From the NCBI RefSeq assembly GCF_030403745.1, contig NZ_JAQMWP010000007.1, positions 372,001 to 436,000 of the forward strand: DNA of 64,000 nt. The letters run 5' to 3'. Positions 17,056 through 25,883 of the stretch are shown here, piece after piece. Position numbers and translations under genes: made by a program. This DNA comes from Streptomyces sp. S.PB5 (GTDB lineage Bacteria > Actinomycetota > Actinomycetes > Streptomycetales > Streptomycetaceae). The notes below the pieces were generated by a model. The model did no database searches. It was not told the origin of the DNA and saw only the letters and a list, made by a program, of their open reading frames with translations. Within the stretch, counting starts at the first letter, position 1, and each line of letters opens with the position of its first letter.

Positions 17056-17724
17056 ATGAGAAGGGTTACCCGAAACGGTGTGATCGCCGTCGCCGCCGTG
17101 TCCGGTGCGATGGCTGTGACGATGCCCGTGACCGCCGCCTTTGCGGCAGGTGGCTCCTCCGCGGCGGACGGCGAGTCGGCCGGCTCGCCCGGAGTCGGCT
17201 CCGGCAACACGATCCAGCTTCCGGTGCACGTCCCGGTGAACGTCTGCGGCAACACCGTGAACGTGGTGGGGCTGCTCAACCCCGCCGCGGGCAACACCTG
17301 CGTGAACGACGGCGGCGAGGACACCCCGGCGCCCCCCGGTGCCGCCGCACAGGGCAGCGGAAAGGATTCACCGGGAGTGGTCTCCGGCAACGGCGTCCAG
17401 CTCCCGGTCCACCTCCCCGTGAACGTCACCGGCAACACCGTGAGCGTGGTCGGCATCGGCAACGCCGCCACCGGCAACGAGTCCGTGAACACCCCGGGCG
17501 ACGAGCCCCAGGACACCCCGGTGAAGCCGGAACCCAAGCCGGACGCGGCCCCGCCGAAGCCGCACCACGGCCCCGAGGCGCCCCTTCCCGAGCCCCGGCA
17601 GCCGGTGGCCTCGCTGGCCCGCACGGGAGCGGACCAGACCCTCCCCGCCCTCGCGGGCAGCGCCGCGCTGCTCCTCGGCGGCGCGGCCCTGGTCCGTCGT
17701 TTCCGCCCGCGGACGGAACGCTGA
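17056..17724 (+). CDS. chpB: Long chaplin with two chaplin domains and sortase signal (probable chpB)
   Basis: The 222-residue surface protein has a signal peptide (1-30), chaplin domain 1 (about 46-84, with C64 and C82), chaplin domain 2 (about 107-145), a Pro/Lys-rich wall spacer, the sortase motif LARTG (187-191), a hydrophobic helix and a final Arg cluster (RRFRPRTER). Long chaplins are anchored to the wall by class E sortase and help assemble the hydrophobic aerial sheath. Domain 2 has Thr and Glu (T125, E142) where the Cys pair should be. The ATG at 17056 follows GGAAGGCAGGGA. Proximity to the nsdB-like gene suggests chpB. Confidence 0.88.
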   Translation: MRRVTRNGVIAVAAVSGAMAVTMPVTAAFAAGGSSAADGESAGSPGVGSGNTIQLPVHVPVNVCGNTVNVVGLLNPAAGNTCVNDGGEDTPAPPGAAAQGSGKDSPGVVSGNGVQLPVHLPVNVTGNTVSVVGIGNAATGNESVNTPGDEPQDTPVKPEPKPDAAPPKPHHGPEAPLPEPRQPVASLARTGADQTLPALAGSAALLLGGAALVRRFRPRTER

Positions 17725-17750
17725 CCCCATTCTCCCCGGGGAGCCGGAAG

Positions 17751-17779
17751 GCCCCATCGGACGGCGACCGGTGGGGCCT
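17751..17779. terminator. Bidirectional hairpin between chaplin and methyltransferase genes
   Basis: Arms 17751-17761 (GGCCCCATCGG) and 17769-17779 (CCGGTGGGGCC) pair over 11 positions with one G-U, loop of 7. It lies between two convergent stop codons, where a shared terminator is expected. Confidence 0.65.
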
Positions 17780-17789
17780 CCGCCGGCAC

Positions 17790-18521
17790 TCACCCCCCGG
17801 CCACCCCGGTCAGCAGCACCATCCCCGAGTCCCCGTAGTCCGGGAGGGTCGGGTCGGAGTCGATGCGCGTGATCGTCAACTCCCTTGTCAGAGGCGTGAA
17901 CACGGCCTCCACGGTCTCCGGGTCCACCGGACATCCCGGCCAGCTGGACGCGGGCCCTATCCGGTACGTCGGCATGTTCTCCATGAACGCGGCCACCAGA
18001 TGCCCACCAGGCGCCACACACCGCACGAAGGCCCGGCAGAACTCCGTGAACTCCTCGCGGTCCTCGGTCGCGCCCTCGGCGACGAAGTGCATGGACGCCA
18101 GGCCGTACCCGCCCGGTTCGAGCTCCCGCACGTCGGCGTGCACGACATGCACCTGGGCGAGGGAGCGGGCCAGTGTCGCGGGCAGACCGGGGTTGAGCCG
18201 CCGGCACAACGCGTGGAACGGCAGCCAGCTCGCGTCCGGCCCGCACAGGATCTGCCGTTCCAGATAGGCGACGTTGCCCGCTCCCGCCTCCACCGCGTCG
18301 ATCCGGCGGCTCGCGGCGGCCGCGAGGATCAGCGGGTACAGGTTGGGCCCCGCCCCGAACTCCACCGCGCGGCCGATGCTCCCCGGCGCGAACCGCCGGT
18401 AGAACTCCGAGTGATGGGCGATGACCGCCGCGTCCGAGGGGTGCAGATCACGGTAGTTCTCCGCGAGGTAGTCGGCGATCGGCCAACTGTCCCAGTCCAC
18501 GTCGTCGTTGTGCGTCGTCAT
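17790..18521 (-). CDS. SCO2525-family SAM-dependent methyltransferase
   Basis: The 243-residue protein matches the SCO2525-type family related to NNMT/PNMT/TEMT small-molecule N- or S-methyltransferases. It shows a SAM-binding glycine loop VEFGAGPNLYP (about 52-62), an acidic VEAGAGN at strand 2, VHADVRELEPG and CVAPGGHLVAAFMENM. The target is unknown. The ATG lies 7 bp after the stop of the GGDEF-EAL-PLP fusion, and its AAGGG ribosome site sits in that short gap and stop region, so the two are translationally linked. A role in modifying the product of the fused synthase is inference. Confidence 0.82.
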   Translation of the reverse strand: MTTHNDDVDWDSWPIADYLAENYRDLHPSDAAVIAHHSEFYRRFAPGSIGRAVEFGAGPNLYPLILAAAASRRIDAVEAGAGNVAYLERQILCGPDASWLPFHALCRRLNPGLPATLARSLAQVHVVHADVRELEPGGYGLASMHFVAEGATEDREEFTEFCRAFVRCVAPGGHLVAAFMENMPTYRIGPASSWPGCPVDPETVEAVFTPLTRELTITRIDSDPTLPDYGDSGMVLLTGVAGG

Positions 18522-18528
18522 GGCCGGC

Positions 18529-21500
18529 TCAGCCCTTCGGCCGCAGCGGGAAGCGGGCGGCCAGCCGGGACAGGGTCGCGGTCAGCCGGTCGATGTCCTC
18601 GTCGGAGTTGGCCGCGGTGATCTGCACCCGGAAACCCACCCGGTCACGAGGTACGAGGGGATAGGCGGCGAGCGTCACATAGATGCCCTCCTCCCACAGG
18701 AACGCGGCGACCGCGTCCAGATCGGCCGCGTCGGCCAGGGGGATCTCCAGGATCGGCAGCCGGTCGGTGTTGAGGGTGCGCACGTCCAGGTCGCCGAGGT
18801 GGTCCAGCACCCGGACCGTCTTGCGGTACAGATCCGCCCGGATGCCGTCACCGCGCCGGTCGTTGGCGTCGAGACCGGCGAGCGCGGTGGCCAGGGACGC
18901 GGTCGGCGACGGGCCCGAGTAGAGGTAGGGCGCCGCAGCCGTCTTCAGCCGGTTCTTCAGCTCGGTGGGCAGGGCCACGAACGCGAGCAGCGAGGAGTAC
19001 GCCTTGGAGAAACCGGCGGCGAGCACGATCCCGTCGTACGACTCACCGGTGTGCCGCACCACACCGTTGCCCCGCGAACCGTACGGACACGACTCGTCAG
19101 GTCCGCGTTCGCCGATCACCCCGAAGCCGTGCGCGTCGTCGATGTAGAGCGTCGCGCCCCGGGCTCGGCACACGGCCGTCAGGGCGGGCAGGTCGGCGAT
19201 GTTGCCGCTCATGCTGTTGACGCCGTCCAGACACACCAGCCGGGGCCCGCTGCCGGTGGCCGAGGCCAGCAACTCGTCCAGTTCGTCGGGCCGTTCGGCG
19301 TGGAACCGGCGCAGGGTGGCGCCCTGGGAACGGGCTGCCACACAGCCGTCGTACATGGTCCGGTGCGCGGTCGCCTCGACGAGGACATGGCCGCCGTCGG
19401 CGAGGACCGGGATCACGGAGGAGTGGATGAGCGTCAGCGTCGGCAGCAGCAACGTGTCCTGCGCGCCCAGCAGTTCGGTGACCCGCTCCTCGATCTCGGG
19501 GTACAGTCGCGGACTGCCGATCAGCCGCGACCAGCTCGGATGCGTGCCCCAGCGGCGCACCGCGGGCTCGATACGGGCGGCGATCTCCGGATCCCAGTCG
19601 AACCCGAGGTAGTTGCAGGAGGCGAAGTCGATCAGCCAGTGGCCGCGGCTGCGGATGTGCCGCCCCCGCACCTCGTCGAGGACCGCGTCGCTCATGAACG
19701 ACGTGCGCCGCAGATGCTCCAGGTCCGCGTACCGGGTCGCCCGCCCGCTGCGCACCGGCGGGGCTCCGTGCGGCGGCTCCGGCTCCGTCGGCATGAACCG
19801 CTTCCCGTCCCGTCGCCGCAGCACCCGCTCGCTCTGCTCCACCGTCATCGGCCGGGCGAAGAGGTACCCCTGCCCGAACCGGCACCCCATGCCCGCCAGC
19901 AGATCCCGCTGCCCCGGCTCCTCGATCCCCTCGGCGATCACCTGCATCCCGAGGGTGTCGGCGATACGGACGATGCCCTCGACGAGCGCGACCTGCTGGG
20001 GGTCGTGGGTGATGTCGTCGATGAACGTCTTGTCGATCTTCAGTACGTCGATGGGGAAGTCCCGCAGATAGCGCAGCGAGGAGAAGCCCGTACCGAAGTC
20101 GTCGACCGCGATGTGCACACCCAGCTCCTTGAGCGCCTGCAGCACCCCCTGGATCTGCATGTCGTGCCGGAGCAACACGGTCTCGGTGAGCTCCAGTTGC
20201 AGCGATCCGGGCGCGAGCCCGGGCGTCCGCAGGGCCTCACCCACCTGATCCACGAACCCCGCGTCCCGGAACTGCCGGGCGGAGACGTTCACACTCACGT
20301 ACGGCGGGCTACCGCGCACCGGCAGTCGCTGGAGCCCCGCGATGTCCTGGACGGCGTTCTCCAGCACCCACGACCCCAGCACCGCGATCTGCCCGGTCTC
20401 CTCGGCCAGCGAGATGAACTGCTCGGGGGAGACCTGGTGGTGCGGAGAGGGCCAGCGCACCAGCGCCTCGAAGCCGACGACCTCGCCCGCGGTGATGTCC
20501 ACGACCGGCTGGTAGCGCAGCGCGAACTCCTTGTCGGCCACCGCCCGGGCCAGCCGGCTCTGCAGATCGTGCCGCTCGACCATGCGTGTGTGCAGCAGCG
20601 GCTGGAAGCGCCGCCACTGCATCTTGCCGGCGGCCTTCGCCGCGTACAGGGCGAGGTCGGCGTGGCCGAGCAGCTCGTCCGCGTCGGTGCTGTCCCGCGC
20701 GGTGGCCACGCCCACGCTGGCGGACACGGTCACCGACTCCTCGCCCAGCACGAACGGCCGGGTCAGCGTCTGGATGACCTGGGCCGCCAGCAGTTCCGCG
20801 TCCAGGGGTTCACGGGCGTCCTCCATGAGGACGGCGAACTCGTCACCGCCGAGCCGGGCCGCCGTGTCCGTGCGCCGCAGCGCCTTGGACAGCCGGCTGC
20901 CGACGGCGATCAGCAGATGGTCGCCCGCCGAGTGCCCGAGGGTGTCGTTGACCAGCTTGAAGTCGTCCAGGTCGATGAAGAGCAGACATGTCAGGGACGA
21001 CTCGCGCCGACCGCGCAGCAGGGCGCGCTCGATGCGCTCCAGGAGCAGGGTCCGGTTGGGCAGACCGGTCAGCGAGTCGTGGAAGGCCCGCTGGGTCAGC
21101 TCGTGCTCCAGGCGCCGCTGCTCGGTCACGTCCCGCAGGGTGACCACCAGACCGCCCACGGTGCGCTCGTCCCGGAAGTCGCTGCACCGCACCTCCACCT
21201 CGACCCGCCCGTCCCGGTGCCGCACCCACCAGTGGTCGTGGGTGGCGCGCGGCCCGTTGTCGCGGATGGCGGCCAGCTCCCGGGCCGCCCGGTTGCGGTC
21301 GCTGGGATCCACCAGGTCGGGCAGCGAGGCCCCGGCGAGCTCGGAGGTGCCGAAGACGGACTCGGCGGACGGACTGGCGTACCGGACGGTGTTGTCGTCC
21401 TCGACGATCAGGATGACGTCGGAGGTGTTGCGCACCAGCGTGCGGAAATAGGCCTCGCTCTCCCGCGCCACGACCTCCTGGCGCAGCACGACCCGCTCCA

Positions 21501-22869
21501 TGGCCAGGCCCGCGTGCGCGGCGAGGATCTCCAGCGAGCCGCGGGTCTCGGCGAGCGGCTCGGGCGGCCCGGCGACCAGCAGCACGCCCGGGACGTGCGC
21601 CGTGGGACGGTCGGGCGAGGTCATCGGGCAGGCCAGGACGGCGGGGTGGCCGTCGAGGCGGCCGGCGATGTCGGAGCTCAGCTCGTCGGAGGGCAGGATC
21701 CGGGCGCTGCCCGTGGCGAGTTCCGCCACCCGGTCGGCGGGGAGGAGCAGGGTGCGGTGGCTGACCGCGGGGCCCAGCAGGGTGTCGACGGCCGCCTCGC
21801 ACGACCGGGCGACCTCCTCCTGCCGTACCGCCGAGACCAATGAGGCGCCCGCCCGGCGCAGCGCGAGTTCCCGCGCCACCGCCTTGCGGTGGGCCACGAC
21901 CATTCCCGCGAGGCGCAGGATGACCAGCAGGAACAGCACCCCGGAGAAGGCGGCGATGACGGGGGCGTGGTGCGCCGCGCCCGTCATTCCCTCGTACAGC
22001 AGGATCCCCGGTGCGATGAGGGTCGCCACGGTGAGCATGACCAGCCGGCGCGGCCTCGGCAGCAGGGTCTCCTTCTGCGGCACGGCGGTGGTCAGCTCGA
22101 CCATGGAGGGATGCAGGGCGGCCAGGCCCCAGGCCGTGTAGAAGACGATCCACCCGGTGTCGATGAGGGTGCCCGCCTGCCACATCCCGTGCAGCTGCAG
22201 CATCCCGTAGGCGATGTCGAAGCCGAGCAGTGTCACCGTGCCGACCACCAGCAGCCGGACCGACTGGTTGTGGCCGTCCACGGTGCTGGAGGTGAGCATG
22301 CGGGCCAGCAGGGCGAGGACGAGGATGTCGCCGAGCGGATAGGCGATGCTGATCGCCCGCTGCTGCCAGGTCATCCCCTCCAGCTCGCTGAGCGGCTGCA
22401 CCAGATAGACCCACACCGGCAGCCCGAGGCCCCCGGTGAAGATCAGTGCGTCCAGCAGACTGGGCAGGTCGTGGCCGTCCCAGCGGTAGCGGACCAGCCC
22501 GGACAGGCCGATGGCGAAGAGCGGATAGGTGGCCAGATAGAGGGCGTCGGCGGGGGAGGGGAAGGGGTTGGAGGCGTGAAAGTACTCCTCCATGACGTTG
22601 TAGTACGTGTCTCCCGCGATGAAGGTCAGCAGACCTGCCGCGAGCACCCACCAGGGCCAGCGGTGAGCGGGGCGGTGCACATGGCTACCGATGAGTACGG
22701 CGGCGACACCGGCGAGTCCGATGACGGCCCACACCGGTGCGAGCGCACGGGGGACCGTCATGTAGACGGCGGTGGCGACGGCGACCAACGCGATATGGGC
22801 CGTCATCAGCCGATGTACCGGCAGCAAGGGCAAGCGCCTCCCCCCTGTGGAGGAGACCGGGCCGTCCAC
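18529..22869 (-). CDS. Membrane GAF-PAS-GGDEF-EAL protein fused to an alpha-oxoamine synthase (PLP) domain
   Basis: This 1446-residue protein has, in order: 8-10 membrane helices (about 20-325), a GAF-like region (340-470), PAS (485-600), GGDEF (active motif at 674-678, with I-site RRTD five residues before it), EAL (EAL at 801-803, with NVSARQF, ELTETVLL, DDFGTGFSS, KIDKTF, AEGIE and FGQGYLFARP all present) and, from about 1060, an alpha-oxoamine synthase fold (FASCNYLGF, NSMSGNIADLP, IDDAHGFGVIG, PLP Lys1289 in GFSKAYSS). The first part should make and degrade cyclic di-GMP; the second family joins an amino acid with an acyl-CoA, as in KBL, BioF, SPT and CqsA. Start is uncertain: GTG 22869 lacks a good ribosome site, while TTG 22827 follows GGGGGGAGG. 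Internal ATGs at residues 1026 and 1059 could yield a free synthase. Confidence 0.88.
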   Translation of the reverse strand: MDGPVSSTGGRRLPLLPVHRLMTAHIALVAVATAVYMTVPRALAPVWAVIGLAGVAAVLIGSHVHRPAHRWPWWVLAAGLLTFIAGDTYYNVMEEYFHASNPFPSPADALYLATYPLFAIGLSGLVRYRWDGHDLPSLLDALIFTGGLGLPVWVYLVQPLSELEGMTWQQRAISIAYPLGDILVLALLARMLTSSTVDGHNQSVRLLVVGTVTLLGFDIAYGMLQLHGMWQAGTLIDTGWIVFYTAWGLAALHPSMVELTTAVPQKETLLPRPRRLVMLTVATLIAPGILLYEGMTGAAHHAPVIAAFSGVLFLLVILRLAGMVVAHRKAVARELALRRAGASLVSAVRQEEVARSCEAAVDTLLGPAVSHRTLLLPADRVAELATGSARILPSDELSSDIAGRLDGHPAVLACPMTSPDRPTAHVPGVLLVAGPPEPLAETRGSLEILAAHAGLAMERVVLRQEVVARESEAYFRTLVRNTSDVILIVEDDNTVRYASPSAESVFGTSELAGASLPDLVDPSDRNRAARELAAIRDNGPRATHDHWWVRHRDGRVEVEVRCSDFRDERTVGGLVVTLRDVTEQRRLEHELTQRAFHDSLTGLPNRTLLLERIERALLRGRRESSLTCLLFIDLDDFKLVNDTLGHSAGDHLLIAVGSRLSKALRRTDTAARLGGDEFAVLMEDAREPLDAELLAAQVIQTLTRPFVLGEESVTVSASVGVATARDSTDADELLGHADLALYAAKAAGKMQWRRFQPLLHTRMVERHDLQSRLARAVADKEFALRYQPVVDITAGEVVGFEALVRWPSPHHQVSPEQFISLAEETGQIAVLGSWVLENAVQDIAGLQRLPVRGSPPYVSVNVSARQFRDAGFVDQVGEALRTPGLAPGSLQLELTETVLLRHDMQIQGVLQALKELGVHIAVDDFGTGFSSLRYLRDFPIDVLKIDKTFIDDITHDPQQVALVEGIVRIADTLGMQVIAEGIEEPGQRDLLAGMGCRFGQGYLFARPMTVEQSERVLRRRDGKRFMPTEPEPPHGAPPVRSGRATRYADLEHLRRTSFMSDAVLDEVRGRHIRSRGHWLIDFASCNYLGFDWDPEIAARIEPAVRRWGTHPSWSRLIGSPRLYPEIEERVTELLGAQDTLLLPTLTLIHSSVIPVLADGGHVLVEATAHRTMYDGCVAARSQGATLRRFHAERPDELDELLASATGSGPRLVCLDGVNSMSGNIADLPALTAVCRARGATLYIDDAHGFGVIGERGPDESCPYGSRGNGVVRHTGESYDGIVLAAGFSKAYSSLLAFVALPTELKNRLKTAAAPYLYSGPSPTASLATALAGLDANDRRGDGIRADLYRKTVRVLDHLGDLDVRTLNTDRLPILEIPLADAADLDAVAAFLWEEGIYVTLAAYPLVPRDRVGFRVQITAANSDEDIDRLTATLSRLAARFPLRPKG

Positions 22870-22936
22870 CTGGTCCGGGATCCATTTCGATCGTAGGCAC
22901 CGCCCCCGGACCGCTGCATCCCGAGATCACAGACGG

Positions 22937-23416
22937 CTACCCGAGGTGGAAGCGCCGGTGCAGTGCGTGCACCTCCTCGGCGAGCTCGGGCACTGGACCG
23001 TCCACGATCACGCCGGGTGCCACCTCATGCACGGACAGGGTCCGCAGCGGCGGCGCCGGGACCCCCAACTCGCCGAGCCACTCGGCCAGTTGCCCGGAGG
23101 AGGCCACGTACACGATCCGGCCGAGGCCCACCCAGGCGTGCGCGGCCGCGCACATCGGACAGTGCTCACCGGAGGTGTAGACGGTCGCCGCCGCCCGCTC
23201 CCCGGGCGTCAGGTGCGCCGCCGACCAGCGCGCCAGCTCGAACTCGGGATGACGGGTGCGGTCCCCGGAGGCCACCCGGTTGTGGTCCTCGGCGAGCACC
23301 TCGCCGCCCGCCCCCACCAGCACCGAACCGAACGGCTCGTCCCCCGCCTCCAGGGCCTCGGCGGCCAGCTCCACACAACGCCGCAGATACGGCAGCTCGC
23401 TGTCCTTCACGACCAT
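22937..23416 (-). CDS. Nucleoside/guanine deaminase-family protein
   Basis: The 159-residue protein is a cytidine-deaminase-fold Zn enzyme: GDEPFGSVLVGAGGEVLAEDHN, then RHPEFELAR (His ligand and catalytic Glu, HPE instead of the commoner HAE) and GEHCPMCAAAHAW (CxxC ligands, with His rather than Pro before the first Cys). It probably deaminates a purine or pyrimidine base or nucleoside; guanine deaminase and TadA-like proteins are nearest in pattern. The ATG at 23416 fits the family N terminus. It lies upstream of the large fusion gene on the same strand with a 67-bp gap to that gene's GTG. Confidence 0.82.
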   Translation of the reverse strand: MVVKDSELPYLRRCVELAAEALEAGDEPFGSVLVGAGGEVLAEDHNRVASGDRTRHPEFELARWSAAHLTPGERAAATVYTSGEHCPMCAAAHAWVGLGRIVYVASSGQLAEWLGELGVPAPPLRTLSVHEVAPGVIVDGPVPELAEEVHALHRRFHLG

Positions 23417-23559
23417 GGCCTACGGCCCTCCCTCGCGGCGTGATCTTCGACCCCGCACCCTATGTCCGTCCCCGGCCGGCCGGGAAGAAGCGGCACGACA
23501 GGTGGACCACGGCTCGGAAAGGTGTTGCCTCACGCTGCTCCTGGTGCTGGAGTGAGCTC

Positions 23560-24336
23560 ATGGATCATGCCGCGGTACTCGCCCTGTACGACCGGGACAT
23601 GCGCGAAGGCGCTCAGCCGGACAGCCCCGAGTCCCGGATCGAGCGGGTCGGCAAGGTGGTCCGCCAGCTCTCCTCCGAGCAGGGCTGGAACGGCGTGGTC
23701 TGGTCCGACCTGGACGACGGCGACGCCGACGCGGCGATCGCCGAGCAGATCGCGTACTACTCCGGGCTCGGCCGCGAGTTCGAGTGGAAGCTGTACGGGC
23801 ACGACCTGCCGGTGGACCTCGGACAGCGGCTCAGGACGGCCGGGTTCACCGCACAGCCCGAGGAGACCCTGATGATCGGCGAGGTCGCCGATCTGACCCT
23901 CGATGCCGGACCGCCCGAGGGCATCCGCGTCCTGCCGGTCACCGACCGGGCGGGCGTCGACCTCGTGGCGGACGTGCACGAGGCGGCCTTCGGCACCGAC
24001 AGCACCCGGCTGCGCCACCAGCTGCTCGCCCAGCTCACCGCCGACCCGGACACCGTGGTCGCCGTCGTCGCCCTGGCCGGGGACACCCCCGTCAGCGCGG
24101 CCCGGATGGAGCTGGTGCCCGGCACCCGGTTCGCCGGTCTGTGGGGCGGCGGCACCGTCGAGGCCTGGCGCGGCCGCGGCATCTACCGTGCCCTGGTCGC
24201 CCTCAGGGCCCGCGAGGCCCTCGAGCGCGGCTACCGCTACCTCCAGGTCGACGCTCTGCCCACCAGCCGCCCCATCCTGGAGCGTCTCGGCTTCGAGCCG
24301 CTGACCACGACGACGCCGTACCTGTACACACCGTGA
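23560..24336 (+). CDS. GNAT-family N-acetyltransferase
   Basis: The 258-residue protein has a C-terminal GNAT domain (about 115-255): VHEAAFGTD, ARMELVPGTRFAGLWGGGTV and the acetyl-CoA loop AWRGRGIYRALVALRARE followed by GYRYLQVDALPTSRPILERLGF. The N-terminal 110 residues look like a degenerate second GNAT lobe. Substrate unknown. The ATG at 23560 has GGAG 8 nt upstream. It is a single-gene unit followed by the SDR gene after 58 bp. Confidence 0.85.
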   Translation: MDHAAVLALYDRDMREGAQPDSPESRIERVGKVVRQLSSEQGWNGVVWSDLDDGDADAAIAEQIAYYSGLGREFEWKLYGHDLPVDLGQRLRTAGFTAQPEETLMIGEVADLTLDAGPPEGIRVLPVTDRAGVDLVADVHEAAFGTDSTRLRHQLLAQLTADPDTVVAVVALAGDTPVSAARMELVPGTRFAGLWGGGTVEAWRGRGIYRALVALRAREALERGYRYLQVDALPTSRPILERLGFEPLTTTTPYLYTP

Positions 24337-24355
24337 CCCAGGTCGTGTTCTCGGG

Positions 24356-24368
24356 GGATGTCACATCC
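24356..24368. promoter_or_regulatory. Short dyad before the SDR gene
   Basis: GGATGT-C-ACATCC is a perfect 6-bp dyad about 27 bp before the SDR start codon, and so at a place where an operator would overlap the promoter. Evidence is symmetry only. Confidence 0.25.
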
Positions 24369-24394
24369 TCGGTCGCCCGGTCCGTCGCAATGAC

Positions 24395-25309
24395 ATGACG
24401 ACGAACCAGAGCATCCTCCTCGCCGGCGCCACCGGAGTCCTCGGCCGCCACATCACCCGGGCCCTCACCGAGGCCGGCCACAAGGTGACCGCGCTCGGCC
24501 GCGGCCGGGACAACGGCATCCGGGCCGACCTCATGGACCGCGACGCCCTGTTGCGGGCCGTCGACGGCCACCACTTCGACACGGTGATCCACGCCGCGAC
24601 CGCCCTGCGCAAGGCCCCCACGCGCCACCGCGACATGTATGCCACCGACGCGCTGCGCATCGAGGGCACCGCCCACCTGATCGAGGCCGCCCGGGCCACC
24701 GGCGCCCGCCGCTTCGTCTCCGAGTCGATGGTCTTCGGCTACGGCTACGGCGACCACGGCGACCGGGAGGTCACCGAGGACGACACCTTCGGCCCGCGGG
24801 GCGACGACCCGGAGCTGGAACGGCACCTGGCCGGCATGCGGACCAAGGAGCAGCTGACCTTCGAGGCCGCCGGGCTGGAGGGCGTCGCCCTGCGCTACGG
24901 CGCCTTCTACGGCCCCGGCGGCACCGAGAACCTGCTGCCCATGCTCCGCAAGCGTGGGCTGCCCCTCCCCGCGGACCGCGGCCGGGTCCTGCCGTGGATC
25001 GAGCTCAGCGACGCGGGGCGCGCGATGGCCGCCGCCGTCGAACACGGTCGCCCGGGGCAGGCGTACAACATCGCGGACCGCACCCCCATGGGGTTCCGGG
25101 CCCATGTCGTGCGCGTGGCCGAGGAGTTCGGGCTGCCGAAGCCGATGACCGTACCGCTGTGGATGATGCGGCCGATGTCGTACGCGCAGGTGATGGTGGC
25201 GTCGTCGCTGCGGGTCTCCATCGCCAAGGCCGAGCGCGAGCTGGGCTGGACGCCGGTGTACGCGTCGAGCCATGAGGGACTCGCCGCGCTGCGTGCGGCG
25301 CAGGTCTGA
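24395..25309 (+). CDS. NAD(P)-dependent epimerase/dehydratase (extended SDR) lacking the usual Tyr
   Basis: The 304-residue protein has the extended-SDR Rossmann motif LAGATGVLGRHIT (residues 8-20), HAATALRK and SESMVFGYGYG. The family active site YxxxK would fall at GMRTKEQL, where Lys is present but the Tyr position is Gly, so catalysis as a standard dehydratase/epimerase is doubtful. The C-terminal part (YNIADRTPMGF, SIAKAERELGW) is normal. It could be an NAD(P)-binding sensor or use another acid/base. The ATG at 24395 follows the preceding dyad closely. Confidence 0.8.
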   Translation: MTTNQSILLAGATGVLGRHITRALTEAGHKVTALGRGRDNGIRADLMDRDALLRAVDGHHFDTVIHAATALRKAPTRHRDMYATDALRIEGTAHLIEAARATGARRFVSESMVFGYGYGDHGDREVTEDDTFGPRGDDPELERHLAGMRTKEQLTFEAAGLEGVALRYGAFYGPGGTENLLPMLRKRGLPLPADRGRVLPWIELSDAGRAMAAAVEHGRPGQAYNIADRTPMGFRAHVVRVAEEFGLPKPMTVPLWMMRPMSYAQVMVASSLRVSIAKAERELGWTPVYASSHEGLAALRAAQV

Positions 25310-25390
25310 GCGCGGGCGTGGCCGAGACGGGCAGTCGTGGGGTGCGACCCGGCGCGTTGAAGATGTCGTCCGGGAACCCGGCGGGGTCCG

Positions 25391-25429
25391 GGTCGGGCGG
25401 TGAGCCGCGAAGACGGTGGCCGCCCGACC
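25391..25429. terminator. Hairpin between convergent SDR and YeaQ-type genes
   Basis: A perfect 10-bp inverted repeat (GGTCGGGCGG at 25391-25400, CCGCCCGACC at 25420-25429) with a 19-nt loop lies between convergent stop codons at 25309 and 25469. Confidence 0.5.
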
Positions 25430-25468
25430 ACTCCCTCGACGGGAACCACGTCGTACCGGTGGCGCCCC

Positions 25469-25741
25469 TCAGCGGCGGGCCCGCGATCCCCTCGACCGGT
25501 CCAGAGCGGCGACGCCGAGCGCGGCGAGGCCGATCTGGATGAGCCACTCGACCCAGTCGACACCGTTGGTGTCCGCCACGTCGAAGCCCGCGGCGATCGC
25601 CGAGCCGAGCAGCGCCGCCACGATGCCGACGACGATGGTCAGCAGAATTCCGATGCGCTGACGGCCCGGTACCACGAGCCGGCCGAGCACACCGATCACG
25701 ATGCCGATCACGATGGCACTGATGATGCCCGAGATCTCCAT
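25469..25741 (-). CDS. GlsB/YeaQ/YmgE-type small membrane protein
   Basis: The 90-residue protein has the transglycosylase-associated family pattern: ISAIVIGIVIGVLGRLVVPG, then ILLTIVVGIVAALLGSAIA and a third helix WLIQIGLAALGVAAL. These proteins are small stress-linked membrane proteins of unclear function. The ATG at 25741 follows GAGGGG with 5 nt spacing. It is convergent with the SDR gene. Confidence 0.85.
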   Translation of the reverse strand: MEISGIISAIVIGIVIGVLGRLVVPGRQRIGILLTIVVGIVAALLGSAIAAGFDVADTNGVDWVEWLIQIGLAALGVAALDRSRGSRARR

Positions 25742-25883
25742 CTCAGCCCCTCTTCTCAAGACCCCCGCAGTAGTGCGGATGCCCCCGAAGGGCCCGCACA
25801 CTCCGTGCGACTTCAACGACGGGTCAACGCGAGGTCGAGCTCCGTCCGTTGCCCGAAGTGATGCCTGCTCAGCTCCTCCATTC

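Noticed and set aside
18508..21843. 1111-codon open frame on the plus strand
   Set aside because: Antisense shadow of the GGDEF-EAL-synthase gene, with Arg/Gly/Val-rich noise sequence.
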